Shown here in pieces: positions 26,398 to 35,400 of a stretch of 48,548 bases of DNA. This DNA comes from Bacteroidales bacterium (GTDB lineage: Bacteria > Bacteroidota > Bacteroidia > Bacteroidales > UBA4181). Within the stretch, counting starts at the first letter, position 1; each line of letters starts with the position of its first letter. The position numbers and the translations under genes are program-made. Under the pieces are notes generated by a model. It saw nothing but the letters and a program-made list of their open reading frames with translations. It ran no database searches and was not told where the DNA came from. The stretch is from NCBI GenBank assembly GCA_017523725.1, contig JAFWVY010000052.1, positions 1 through 48,548 of the forward strand. Direction: 5' to 3'.

Positions 26398-27786
26398 TTA
26401 TGTCGTTTGAGTATTTTTTTTACGGAAATCGAAAAATTTGACGGGCTTGCGGTCATGCTCGCGAAAAACAGTCCGGCGCAACAGTTCGGTGTCGTCGATG
26501 CTGATCTCTGGAGCAACCCGCAACCGGGCACGGAAGAGGTCCTTCAGTTCCTTGACAATGGTTTCGTGCGGCAGCGTGCACGAGGGACGGAGCCCGACAT
26601 GCACGGTGACACTGTCGGTGCCGATCTCGTTGTCGGCGACATCGACGCAATATACGTCCACATAAGGCGTATTGTCGAGTACATCGAAGATGGCCGGCGG
26701 GTACAGCGTGGTACCTTTGTATTTGATCATATGGCTCTTGCGGCCGATAAGCGGACTGATGCGCATGGTGTTGCGGCCGCAGGAACAGGGTTCGGTGTGA
26801 AACCGTGCCATGTCGCCGGTTCGGAAGCGGAGCAATGGCATGGCTTCGACGCCGATGGTGGTGACGGTCAGTTCGCCGGCCTCTCCTTCGGGTACCGGAT
26901 TGCCCTCTTCATCAAGTAATTCACAATAAATCAGTTCCGGATGGTGATGTCCACCCTGGCCGGCCTTGCATTCGCAGAACGAAGTGCCCATCTCGGTCGA
27001 GGCATAGGTTGAGTACAGTTCGATGTCCCATTTCTCTTTGATACGGCGTCCCAGCAGATTGAGCGAAAAATCCTGTTCGCGCAGGTTCTCGCCGATGCAG
27101 ACCGCTTTCCGGATGGAAGTGTTCCGGTAATCGATGCCTTGCTCTTCGGCGTACTGTATGATGCGCAGGATGAACGACGGCACCACCATGATGACGTTCG
27201 GCCGGATGCGGTTGATGGTGTCCCACTGCAGGGCGGGGATGCCGTTCCCGACGCGTATCATGCCGGCACCCATCCGGACGGCGCCGAGGAAATAGGCCAT
27301 TCCGGCCATGAACCGTTTGTCCAGGGTGGTCATCAACTGGATGACATCGCCCGGTCCGATGCCGGCGCACTGGAACGATATCTGTTCATTGTAGGCCAGC
27401 CGGTGCAGGTCGTGGACGGTGGCGGCGAACGTCACGGGGTTTCCGAGTGTGCCCGACGTTGTGATGTAATCGGCCACCTTCGCGCGTGGAACGCACAGAA
27501 AATCATCATTGTGTTCCTGCAAGTCGCGCTTGTCGGTGGTCGGGATGTACCGGAGATCTTCGAGTTTCTTGAGTTTCTTTACGTCGAGGTGTTCGCGGCG
27601 GAACAAGTCACGGTAGAACGGCGACCGCTCCGCGAGATAGGACAGCACCTCCTGAACCCGTTCTTCCTGATAGTGCCGGATGACATCGGCCGGCTGGAAT
27701 TCAAGGGATGACCGGTCTGCGTGCAGCGGCACGCAGGGGACACCGGGCGGCGATGTATGAGACAGCGTAGGAAACATGGCTTGCAT
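26398..27786 (-). CDS. PaaK-type AMP-forming acyl/aryl ligase
   Basis: A 462-residue adenylate-forming enzyme most like phenylacetate-CoA ligase. The phosphate loop TTSGTLGNP spans residues 109-117, the A5-type motif is STYASTEMG (259-267), the ribose-binding region contains LLRFRTGDMARF, and the C-terminal lid starts after GRKSHMIKYKGTTLYPPAI. Expected chemistry is activation of an aryl or acyl acid as AMP ester and transfer to CoA or to an ACP. In aryl-polyene loci an AMP ligase loads the aryl starter; here it is PaaK-like rather than the usual 4-coumarate-type and no ammonia-lyase is present, so the substrate is open. Start could be Met1 or Met4. Confidence 0.88.
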   Translation of the reverse strand: MQAMFPTLSHTSPPGVPCVPLHADRSSLEFQPADVIRHYQEERVQEVLSYLAERSPFYRDLFRREHLDVKKLKKLEDLRYIPTTDKRDLQEHNDDFLCVPRAKVADYITTSGTLGNPVTFAATVHDLHRLAYNEQISFQCAGIGPGDVIQLMTTLDKRFMAGMAYFLGAVRMGAGMIRVGNGIPALQWDTINRIRPNVIMVVPSFILRIIQYAEEQGIDYRNTSIRKAVCIGENLREQDFSLNLLGRRIKEKWDIELYSTYASTEMGTSFCECKAGQGGHHHPELIYCELLDEEGNPVPEGEAGELTVTTIGVEAMPLLRFRTGDMARFHTEPCSCGRNTMRISPLIGRKSHMIKYKGTTLYPPAIFDVLDNTPYVDVYCVDVADNEIGTDSVTVHVGLRPSCTLPHETIVKELKDLFRARLRVAPEISIDDTELLRRTVFREHDRKPVKFFDFRKKNTQTT

Positions 27787-27791
27787 GATTT

Positions 27792-28166
27792 TCAGATGAT
27801 GGCTTGCCGGATTTTCTCCGGAGCCAGTTGGGTGTACACCGGGACCGGACGCCTGGCGCCTGTCTCGTCGAAGAATCCGACCTCATAGTAAGCTTCGTCG
27901 TAGAACGAAAGTTTCGAATGGGTGTCGGGATTGCATTCGATGTAATGTACCTTACGGATATCCAATTGTTTCTTTTCGCATATCTGGCTTGCCAGCGACC
28001 AGCCGGCCGCCGTGACGGAGGTGCCGGGATTGTCCTGGTAAAGCTCGGTGACAATGACGTAGGTCTCGTCGCCGTTTTTCCGGATCTTCAGACCGCAGCT
28101 CGACGGCACGTCCCACTGACCCGCAAAAGCGAAAATCTCATCGTAGTAACTTTCGGGTACTTTCAT
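27792..28166 (-). CDS. Uncharacterised 124-residue cluster protein
   Basis: I do not recognise a family. It is soluble, with no signal peptide or membrane helix. The middle has alternating strands (CGLKIRKNGDETYVIVTELY, KLSFYDEAYYEVGFFDE) and one helix (VTAAGWSLASQICEK), suggesting a small alpha/beta fold. A single HYIECNPDTHS segment carries Cys and His residues but no known metal motif. It sits 3 bases after a B12-radical SAM gene and 5 bases before the PaaK-type ligase, so it is cotranscribed with both and may be an accessory factor for one of them. Confidence 0.75.
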   Translation of the reverse strand: MKVPESYYDEIFAFAGQWDVPSSCGLKIRKNGDETYVIVTELYQDNPGTSVTAAGWSLASQICEKKQLDIRKVHYIECNPDTHSKLSFYDEAYYEVGFFDETGARRPVPVYTQLAPEKIRQAII

Positions 28167-28169
28167 AAT

Positions 28170-29471
28170 CTATTGCGTCAAAGTGGTTCTGACAACATCT
28201 TTTCCGAACGACTTTCCGATGAGCCGGCGGTCGCGCGGACGATAGGTCCCGTCTTCCATTTCGCGCATCATGACACGCGTGAACAGCCGGGTCATCTTGG
28301 CTTCCTGCGATTCGTCATGGTAGAAGGTCTTCCATGCGTAGTCGTAGAGTTCCTGCAGTTTGTCAGGAGACATGTGCTTGGGATAGAAGACCACCTGACC
28401 GGCATTGTAATGGTCCCAGTCGAAATCGAAAATGCGGTTCTGGCGGAGCAGGTCATCGTAGCCTTTGGTATGCGGGAACGGGGTCATGACCGTGAATTCG
28501 GCCAGGTCGAGGTCGATTTCGAGCAGGAAGTCGATGAGACGCCGGCAGTCGTCTTCGGTCTGGTTGTCCAGGCCGAGCAGGATGGTGCCTTCGACGCCGA
28601 TGCCGTTGTCGTGATACCGCTTGATGCGTTCCTTGATGTAGGGGGACGTATCGTAAACGGCCTGATAGACATACCAGGCACCGGCCTTGGCCGCCATGCG
28701 GAGTACTTCGGGGTCGTCGTCTATGGTGTGGCTGATCCATTTCTTCTTGAACGGAATCATGGTCTCAAACAGCTTGAGCTCCCATTCCTTGTTCTGTGCC
28801 AGAGAGTTGTCAACCACGAACAGCCGGTTGTTCTCGATGGTTCTCAGTTCCTCCTCCACGCGCCACATGGGCCGCGGACGGAACTGGCGTCCGCCGAGAT
28901 AAGCCACGGCGCAGGGATAGCAGCTGAAACGGCAACCGCGGGAAGCATGGAACAGGTCGACCATCTGCACGCCCTTGTGGTTGTAAAGGTCGCGTTTGTA
29001 CAGGTCCCGCCGTGCCGGTCCGACCGACTCGATGGGCGGGAACTGTCCCATGTAGTTGTACACCTTCTTCAGGCAGCCGTTCTGCCAGTCGAGCAGCACC
29101 TGCTCCATCCGTCCTTCCGATTCGCCGAGAAAGATGGAATCGGCGTACTGCAGGGTTTCTTCGGCATGCAACATGGTCGAGATGCCGCCGAACATCACCT
29201 TTATGCCACGTTTCCGGTATTCCGTCGCGATGGCCCAGCCCCGCTTGACCTGCGTCGAAAGCATCATCGAGATGGCCACGAGGTCGCACGGCTCGTCAAA
29301 GTCGATGGTATCCACGTTCTCGTCGGTGAACGAAACCGAAACCTGTTCGGGCAGGGTGGCGGCGAATACGACAGGGCCGTGCGGGGGCAGATTGAAAGTC
29401 GTCTGTCCTTTCAGCTTCTCCCATCTGGGATAGATGATTTTCAGAGAGATGGCTTTAAGTTTTGTGTTCAT
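28170..29471 (-). CDS. B12-binding-domain radical SAM protein (second of two)
   Basis: A 433-residue enzyme. Residues 1 to about 145 form a Rossmann-like cobalamin-binding domain (PCDLVAISMM, FGGISTMLHAEETLQYADSIFLGESEG) lacking the classical DxHxxG motif, as is common in BchE-like members. The radical SAM core has Cys180, Cys184 and Cys187 (CRFSCYPC), followed by RPRPMWRVEEEL, LFVVDNSLAQN and GTILLGLDNQTEDD. Members catalyse methylation, cyclisation or ring rearrangement on unreactive carbons. The DUF4070-like C-terminal region (TPFPHTKGYDDL) matches lipid-pathway members. ATG overlaps the upstream flavoprotein gene by 4 bases. The actual reaction is unknown. Confidence 0.9.
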   Translation of the reverse strand: MNTKLKAISLKIIYPRWEKLKGQTTFNLPPHGPVVFAATLPEQVSVSFTDENVDTIDFDEPCDLVAISMMLSTQVKRGWAIATEYRKRGIKVMFGGISTMLHAEETLQYADSIFLGESEGRMEQVLLDWQNGCLKKVYNYMGQFPPIESVGPARRDLYKRDLYNHKGVQMVDLFHASRGCRFSCYPCAVAYLGGRQFRPRPMWRVEEELRTIENNRLFVVDNSLAQNKEWELKLFETMIPFKKKWISHTIDDDPEVLRMAAKAGAWYVYQAVYDTSPYIKERIKRYHDNGIGVEGTILLGLDNQTEDDCRRLIDFLLEIDLDLAEFTVMTPFPHTKGYDDLLRQNRIFDFDWDHYNAGQVVFYPKHMSPDKLQELYDYAWKTFYHDESQEAKMTRLFTRVMMREMEDGTYRPRDRRLIGKSFGKDVVRTTLTQ

Positions 29472-30994
29472 GCCGTATGGTTTATGCTGTCATTGGCAAT
29501 ATGGCGCAACAAAACATCCAGGCCGGTTATGGCGCCGCACGTCTCGACGGCCGTGGCCGGTACGCCGCAGATGCCATGCAGTTTGACGCTTTGCCCGGTG
29601 AGGAGCAGATTGCTGATTTTGGTGCGGACCGACAGAAACGATGCGTACAGTTGCCTGTAATCGTGCACCGTTCCATAGACGGCTGCATCCGCCAGCGACA
29701 GATAATGTTGCAAAGTTAATGGAGTTGCGGCAAAATGATGCATCACGGCCGCGTCAATTTCTGGAAAAATACTGCGCAGCGTAGCGAAAATACGCGCCGT
29801 GCAGTCCGCCTTGAAGCGTTCGTAGGCTTCCGGACGTGCACCGTGCACACTGTCCTGCCAGGCCTTGACGGAATCCTGCCGCATGATGCAGTGCACAATC
29901 ATTTTCCGGGCAAAACGGTTGTCGCCGGCCATTGGCGGTGTCATCACCATCAGTCCCCGCGGGAAGTCGTCGGGGGTATAATCGCCTGCCTCCCACACAG
30001 AGGAATCGCCCGTGTAATGGTAAATATTGCGGTTGAAGTACGGCATCGTGTCCGGTTTCAGAACCAGGAAAAGCGTGAACAGCGAATAGGAATTGCGCAG
30101 GCCCGTCAGCCGGTTCCTGTAAGCTGCCGGGAACGCCCCTTCCGGCAGCAGCCGGACCGTATCGGCCGGATGCAGCGCGGAAATGTACCAGTCCGCCTGG
30201 AAGCACTTGCCGTCTTGTGTGCGGACGGCGGAAACAGCTTGCCGGTCTGCCTCGATGCGGACGGCTTCCCGTTGGGTCAGCACCTGTCCGCCGTGCGATA
30301 CAACGGCCTGCTGCAGTGCATCGGCCAGGCACCGGCTGCCATCGCGCAACCGTACGGTCCCTTCGACATACATCTTGGTGACGAGTGCCGCCACGAAGTC
30401 CGGCGTGAACAAGTCTCCTCCGTACAACGTGTTGTTCCAGGCCAGCAACTCGCGAAGTTCCGGATTGTGGACATAGCTTTCGATAAACTGTTTCACCGAC
30501 CGGCCGGACAGGTCGGGATGCACCGGCCGGTTCGGATCGGGCATGCGCAGGTCGAACAGCGGAATCAGGTCGCACAACCGGTACACTTCGTCCATATAAG
30601 CCTCGATCTGCGCCTTCTCCTCCGGGAAATATCCGGCCAGCGCAGCAGTAAACCGGTCCTTTCCGGTGGGCAGCCTGTAGCACCGTCCGTGCAGATGTAC
30701 CTCGTCGAAACCGTCCGCGTCGAGCGGCATGATATGCGGTGCGACGGCATCCCATGCACCGACCGACCGTAGCAGCCGCTGCATCGGAGAACCCGGGTAG
30801 AAGCCTCCAAGCGTATGGAAACCTGTCTCGAAAGGAATGCCGTACCGCCGGAACGTCTGCAGGCAACCGCCGGCTTCCGGGGCTTTCTCAAGGATGGTGA
30901 CCCGGCAGCCTTCACGGGCCAGCAGGGCGCCGCAGAGCAGTCCGCCCAGTCCGCTGCCGATGATGACGACCGATGGATGGTTTGCCGTTTCCAT
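29468..30994 (-). CDS. Phytoene desaturase/retinol saturase-like FAD oxidoreductase (second of tandem pair)
   Basis: A 508-residue flavin amine-oxidase/CrtI-type protein. The FAD Rossmann motif GSGLGG is at residues 13-18, followed by VTILEKAPEAGGCLQTF, the dinucleotide-binding extension typical of phytoene desaturases and all-trans-retinol saturases, and a C-terminal FAD motif near LLLTGQSVKLHGICGV. Such enzymes introduce, reduce or isomerise double bonds in hydrophobic polyenes. No carotenoid genes (crtB, crtE) are present, so the substrate is probably the polyunsaturated acyl chain of this cluster. Shares ancestry with the neighbouring paralogue at 30994-32490, whose stop overlaps its start by one base. 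Confidence 0.9.
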   Translation of the reverse strand: METANHPSVVIIGSGLGGLLCGALLAREGCRVTILEKAPEAGGCLQTFRRYGIPFETGFHTLGGFYPGSPMQRLLRSVGAWDAVAPHIMPLDADGFDEVHLHGRCYRLPTGKDRFTAALAGYFPEEKAQIEAYMDEVYRLCDLIPLFDLRMPDPNRPVHPDLSGRSVKQFIESYVHNPELRELLAWNNTLYGGDLFTPDFVAALVTKMYVEGTVRLRDGSRCLADALQQAVVSHGGQVLTQREAVRIEADRQAVSAVRTQDGKCFQADWYISALHPADTVRLLPEGAFPAAYRNRLTGLRNSYSLFTLFLVLKPDTMPYFNRNIYHYTGDSSVWEAGDYTPDDFPRGLMVMTPPMAGDNRFARKMIVHCIMRQDSVKAWQDSVHGARPEAYERFKADCTARIFATLRSIFPEIDAAVMHHFAATPLTLQHYLSLADAAVYGTVHDYRQLYASFLSVRTKISNLLLTGQSVKLHGICGVPATAVETCGAITGLDVLLRHIANDSINHTA

Positions 30995-32490
30995 TAATTA
31001 TGCTGTTGAATCTGACGGATGATGGTGTCTGCGCCGATGATCTCGGAGCAGGTGAGGATGGCGCCGATGATGACACCCAGAATGCCGTGCGACTTGATGT
31101 TCTGCCCCGTCAGGAACAGGTTCGGAATCTTGGTGCGTTGGGTCACCAGTGTCTGTGTCGGGAAGTTCTTGTCGCGCATGATGCCGTACATCGACCCTTC
31201 TTTGGTGCCGGTGTAGTCGCGGTACGTGAGTGGTGTAGAAGTCCAGTACGCCTCGATGGCCGCCTTCGTCCCCGGCAGTTCGCGCTCCAGTGCGTCCAGC
31301 AGCAGTTCAGCCTTGTGCTGCTTGAATTCTTCGTAGCTCCGGCCCCGGTGGTGCAGGGTAGTGTCAGCCCACTGTTGTACTTCGTCCCACCGCATGTAGG
31401 CGATGAGCACTGCGTTGCGCGCCCATCTGGCCTGCGGTTCGGCCGCCTGGTGCATATACAGGAAGTTGCGCGGCCAGTCTGCCGGTGTATAGTCCTCACA
31501 GTTCCAGACGTCCTTCTTGTAATGGAAGAAATTGTGCCGTCGGTACGGCATGCAGCCCGGTTTGAACTTGAGATAGACGGTGAAGTTCGAGACGGTCTGC
31601 TGCATGCTCCGGATGCGTTCCTTGTAGGCGTGGCGGAAAAGATGGCTGTCGATCATGTCTATGAGCAGCTCCGGATGGATGTCCGAAACAATGTAGCGGG
31701 CCGTGAACCGTTCACCGGATGCGGTCCGCACGGCCACGGCCTTTTCTGAGTCGCAGTCGACGGCGATGACGCGCTGCGAAGTGAAACATGCACCGCCGTG
31801 ACGTTGTACCGAAGTGGCCAGTGACTGGGCGATGGCATCGCTGCCGCCGACGATGCGGGCGGCGCTGTGGTTGTAGAAATCGGAGATGAGTGCGTGGACA
31901 TACATCGGTGTGTGGTCGCGGCGGCCGGCATAGAGCGGCAGGTTGCCGACCAGCACCTCTTGCAGTACCGGGTCTTTGACAATCCCTTCAACCGATTCGT
32001 TGACACTCACTTTGACGTATTCAGGTGACAGCAGGTTGATGCTGTCGAAATGCGAGAACGAATAAAGCGGAGAACTTTGGCCAATCTGCCGGATGGTCTC
32101 CATGTATCTCTGCAGATTCTGCTGCTCGTGCGGAAATTTCCGGGCCAGCGTCTCTACGAAGGCCTCGCGGCCGTTGGCGAAGGCGTATCGGTCGCCCCGG
32201 CAGGAGATGATGTCGTAGCCGTCGCGGTCCAGCATGTCGAGTTGCAGATCCTTGAGCAGGTCGAGGTAGGAGAAAAAACGGTGCAAGGCTTCTCCGGGCC
32301 GGATGCTGCCGATGTAATGCATGCCGATTTCGAAGCGGACGTCCTGCCGCACGAAACTCTGCAGACATCCGCCCAGTACGGGCTGCTTCTCCAGTATGGC
32401 CGTCTTCAGTCCGTTCTTCGACAGGATGTATCCGCAGACCAGACCGCCGAGGCCGCTGCCGATGATGAGGATATCGTAATCGTTATGCAT
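30994..32490 (-). CDS. Phytoene desaturase/retinol saturase-like FAD oxidoreductase (first of tandem pair)
   Basis: A 498-residue paralogue of the next gene. GSGLGG is at residues 11-16, EKQPVLGGCLQSF follows, and the C-terminal cofactor block LFLTGQNIKSHGILGV matches the paralogue closely. The start 32490 (MHNDYDILII) is chosen because it gives the flavoprotein N-terminus; the long upstream ORF extension lies antiparallel within the MMPL gene frame. It overlaps the MMPL gene by 8 bases. The pair may act as a heterodimer or on successive bonds, as CrtI-like enzymes often do; this is inference. Confidence 0.9.
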   Translation of the reverse strand: MHNDYDILIIGSGLGGLVCGYILSKNGLKTAILEKQPVLGGCLQSFVRQDVRFEIGMHYIGSIRPGEALHRFFSYLDLLKDLQLDMLDRDGYDIISCRGDRYAFANGREAFVETLARKFPHEQQNLQRYMETIRQIGQSSPLYSFSHFDSINLLSPEYVKVSVNESVEGIVKDPVLQEVLVGNLPLYAGRRDHTPMYVHALISDFYNHSAARIVGGSDAIAQSLATSVQRHGGACFTSQRVIAVDCDSEKAVAVRTASGERFTARYIVSDIHPELLIDMIDSHLFRHAYKERIRSMQQTVSNFTVYLKFKPGCMPYRRHNFFHYKKDVWNCEDYTPADWPRNFLYMHQAAEPQARWARNAVLIAYMRWDEVQQWADTTLHHRGRSYEEFKQHKAELLLDALERELPGTKAAIEAYWTSTPLTYRDYTGTKEGSMYGIMRDKNFPTQTLVTQRTKIPNLFLTGQNIKSHGILGVIIGAILTCSEIIGADTIIRQIQQHN

Positions 32491-35400
32491 GGCTTTCGGA
32501 TGACAGAATGATTTCCGGCGGCATTCCCGGTTTGCACCGTACCTCGGCGTCGTAGCGGGAACCGGCTTCGGGCGCAGGAATGAAATGCAGATTCGGGGGC
32601 AGATAATGACAGTGCACGGCGACATCGTACTGCGCGGCGTCGGGGATGCAGACATCCACCTGCGCCGTCTGTCGGAGCAGTGCCGTCCAAAGGCCGCCGG
32701 CACCATATACGGCATCGTGCACGAGCAGACGTCCTTCGTGCGGCAGGCCATCCATTATGCCGGCAGCCGGCCTGGCTGTGCGCAGAAAGCGACGGACGGT
32801 GCGGACGATGAACGCCGGTTTGTACAGATAATGGTCGCGCACCTGCGGCATGAACCAGACAGCGTCCTCGCAGTGAGCGGCCGTCCGGCTGAGTTCTTTC
32901 TCATACAATCTCCGGTAAGCGTGCGCCATATCGCGGCAGCTTGCCGCCGGGTCGTCCGGCAGAGCCTGCAGCCATCGTACCGTGAGGTGGCCCGGCCGCA
33001 ACAGCAGGTCGTATTTTGGCAGCACCTCGTGAAATCCGTGCAAAAGCAGCGGCCGGATTTCCAGATGGAACTTCCGCGCCAGATAGAACGCGCCCTGGTG
33101 AAAACGTCCGATCTTTCCATCGGCCGTCCGGGTACCTTCGGGGAAGAGCATCACCGAATAGCCGCGCCGGATCATGGCCTCCATGTCGTGCAAATCGTCG
33201 GCAAGCACATCATCAATGGGGCAGAAGTCGGCGTACCGGATGATGGTGCCGTAGAATGGAGACCGCCAGGCCCAGCGGTTGGTGACGACCACGATGCGGG
33301 GCGTCAGCGCCAGAACGGCCATCAGATCGAGGTGAGACTGGTGGTTGGCGATGATGACCGTCGGCCGGTCGAACGACATGGCGTCGGTGTCGGGCAGGGA
33401 GGCAGGTGCCGATGGAATGTGGCGGATGATGAACCGGGAGATGTTGCACAGGTGTTCATGGAATTTCATCCGCCGGCGGTCGGTTTTGCGCCGGAGTCCC
33501 AGCAGCCAGAACCCGACCAGGTTCAGCCAGGCGGCACCGATGAAGAACACGATGAACGACACCACCGTCAGACCATAGTTCCGCAGGGTGACAGGCACGC
33601 GGCGGACTGCTCCTTTCTTGACGGTCAGCCACCGGTAGCAGCAAGTCGGTACGATGTAGGCCATGAGCACCACCGAGGTCATGCCGATGAAGGTGAGCCG
33701 GCCCAGCTGCTGCATGGCCGGATGCCTGGCTACGACGAGGGCGCCGATGCCGGCCAGCATGATGAGCGCCGACAGGATGACAGTGCTCTTGTAGGTCCGC
33801 ATCATGCTGCGCTGATACGTGTATTCGTACATCATGCCCTCGATCATGAAGATGGTGTAGTCGTCGCCCATGCCGAAGATAAAGGTGGCCAGCATGATGG
33901 TGACGATGTTGAATTCCATGCCGCAGAACGCCATGATGCCCAGGATCCAGATCCAGGCGATGACGAGCGGCAGAAAGGCGGTCAGGCTCAGTTCCAGGCT
34001 GCCGAACACCAGCAGCAGGCAGATGAAGACCAGCCCTCCGCAAAGCAGCAGCACGGTGTCGAAATCTTCGGACAGCGCCCGGACCATGCGCCGGGTCACG
34101 GTGCCTGCATCGAAGGCAAAGGCGTGCGGGGAGAGTCCGTCGAGCCACGCCTCGGCTTCGGCGGCCCGGGCGTCTGGCGTGCCGATCATGGTGAAAACCA
34201 TCGTCCGGAGGCTGTCAGAGGCAATGTAGTCTGCGGCCAGCCCGCTGTAGATAGGCTCGAGCGTTTCGGCTGCTTGCGGAACCGGCGTTGCCGCAACGGA
34301 TTCGGTGAAGGACCGGAATGCTTCGGGTCGGAATCCGACCGCCAGGCAGGTCTCCTCGAATGAGGCCAGAAATGCTTCCCGGCGGTCCGCCCAGAAGGCC
34401 TGCCAGCGGGCGATGCGTTCGGCCTGCAGCTGCTGTGAGGGAAGAAAACGGCCGATGCCGGCTCGGGCGCCCAGGAAATCCGGCGCAGTCAGCGTGTCAT
34501 CGAGTCGTGCCTGTACCGTTTCGTAATGCGTCAGCGCTTCTTCCAGTGTCGCACCGTCCGCCACGAAGCAGGTGACATGGTTCGCGCCTTGCGTCAGTTG
34601 CAGCATACGTTCCATCTGTTGCCGCTGTTCCGGTTCCATGTAGTTGATCTGCTGCATGTCCGGGTTGAGACCGACGTGACGTCCGGCGAAGTATAAGACG
34701 ACGGTGAGCAGACAGACTGCCGCCATGATACCCCTTTGCCGTTCCGGATGCCAGTCGGCGAGGGCTGCAAACGGCGTGCTGTGGCTGGCGGGCAGCCGGT
34801 GTGTCCAATGGGGCAGCCATATCAGGACGCACAGGATGGTGCCAAAAAGGCCGAAAGCGGCGAACATTCCGAAGTGGTGCATGGCCGGCGCGCTGAGGGC
34901 GAGCAGACTCAGGAAGGCACCGATGGTGGTGATGTTGCCGGTGGTCAGCGGCTCGGTCACATCCTGCAGCGATTGTTCGATGTCGTAACCGGCGTTGCGG
35001 TGCGAGAGAAAATGCAGCGGATAGTTGACGGCGATGCCGAACATCACGGCACCGATGCCTATCGCGATGACGGAGAAGTCGGGCGAGACCATGCCGATCA
35101 GTCCGAGCGCGGCGATAAAACCGAAGCCTATCGGTATCAGGATGAGCAGGATATATCTTCCATGCCGGAAGTAGTAGAACAGCAGTGCGATAATAATCAT
35201 CAGCGCGAGCAGCATCGAATACAGACTGTCCTGCCGGATGCGGGACGCATTGCCCCGGGCGATGTATGCCGCACCGGCCGGCACGATGCGGATGCGGTGT
35301 GCAAACGTGTCGCAGCAGGCTTCTGCCGCTTGTCCTATGGCATCGATGAGTGCGGCGTTCCGGGCCGTTTCGCTGGCTGGATAGCGACTTTCGAGCACGA

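Noticed and set aside
27804..29660. 618-codon open frame on the plus strand opposite the second B12-radical SAM gene
   Set aside because: It is a shadow of high-GC codon bias on the opposite strand; the minus frame has clear radical SAM motifs and operon spacing.
32491..32751. N-terminal extension of the first phytoene-desaturase-like protein
   Set aside because: Cys/Arg-rich sequence lying inside the MMPL gene; the flavoprotein fold starts at 32490.
32585..34363. 592-codon plus-strand frame opposite the MMPL gene
   Set aside because: Composition is a mirror of the transporter; Gln/His/Asp-rich and without any domain pattern.
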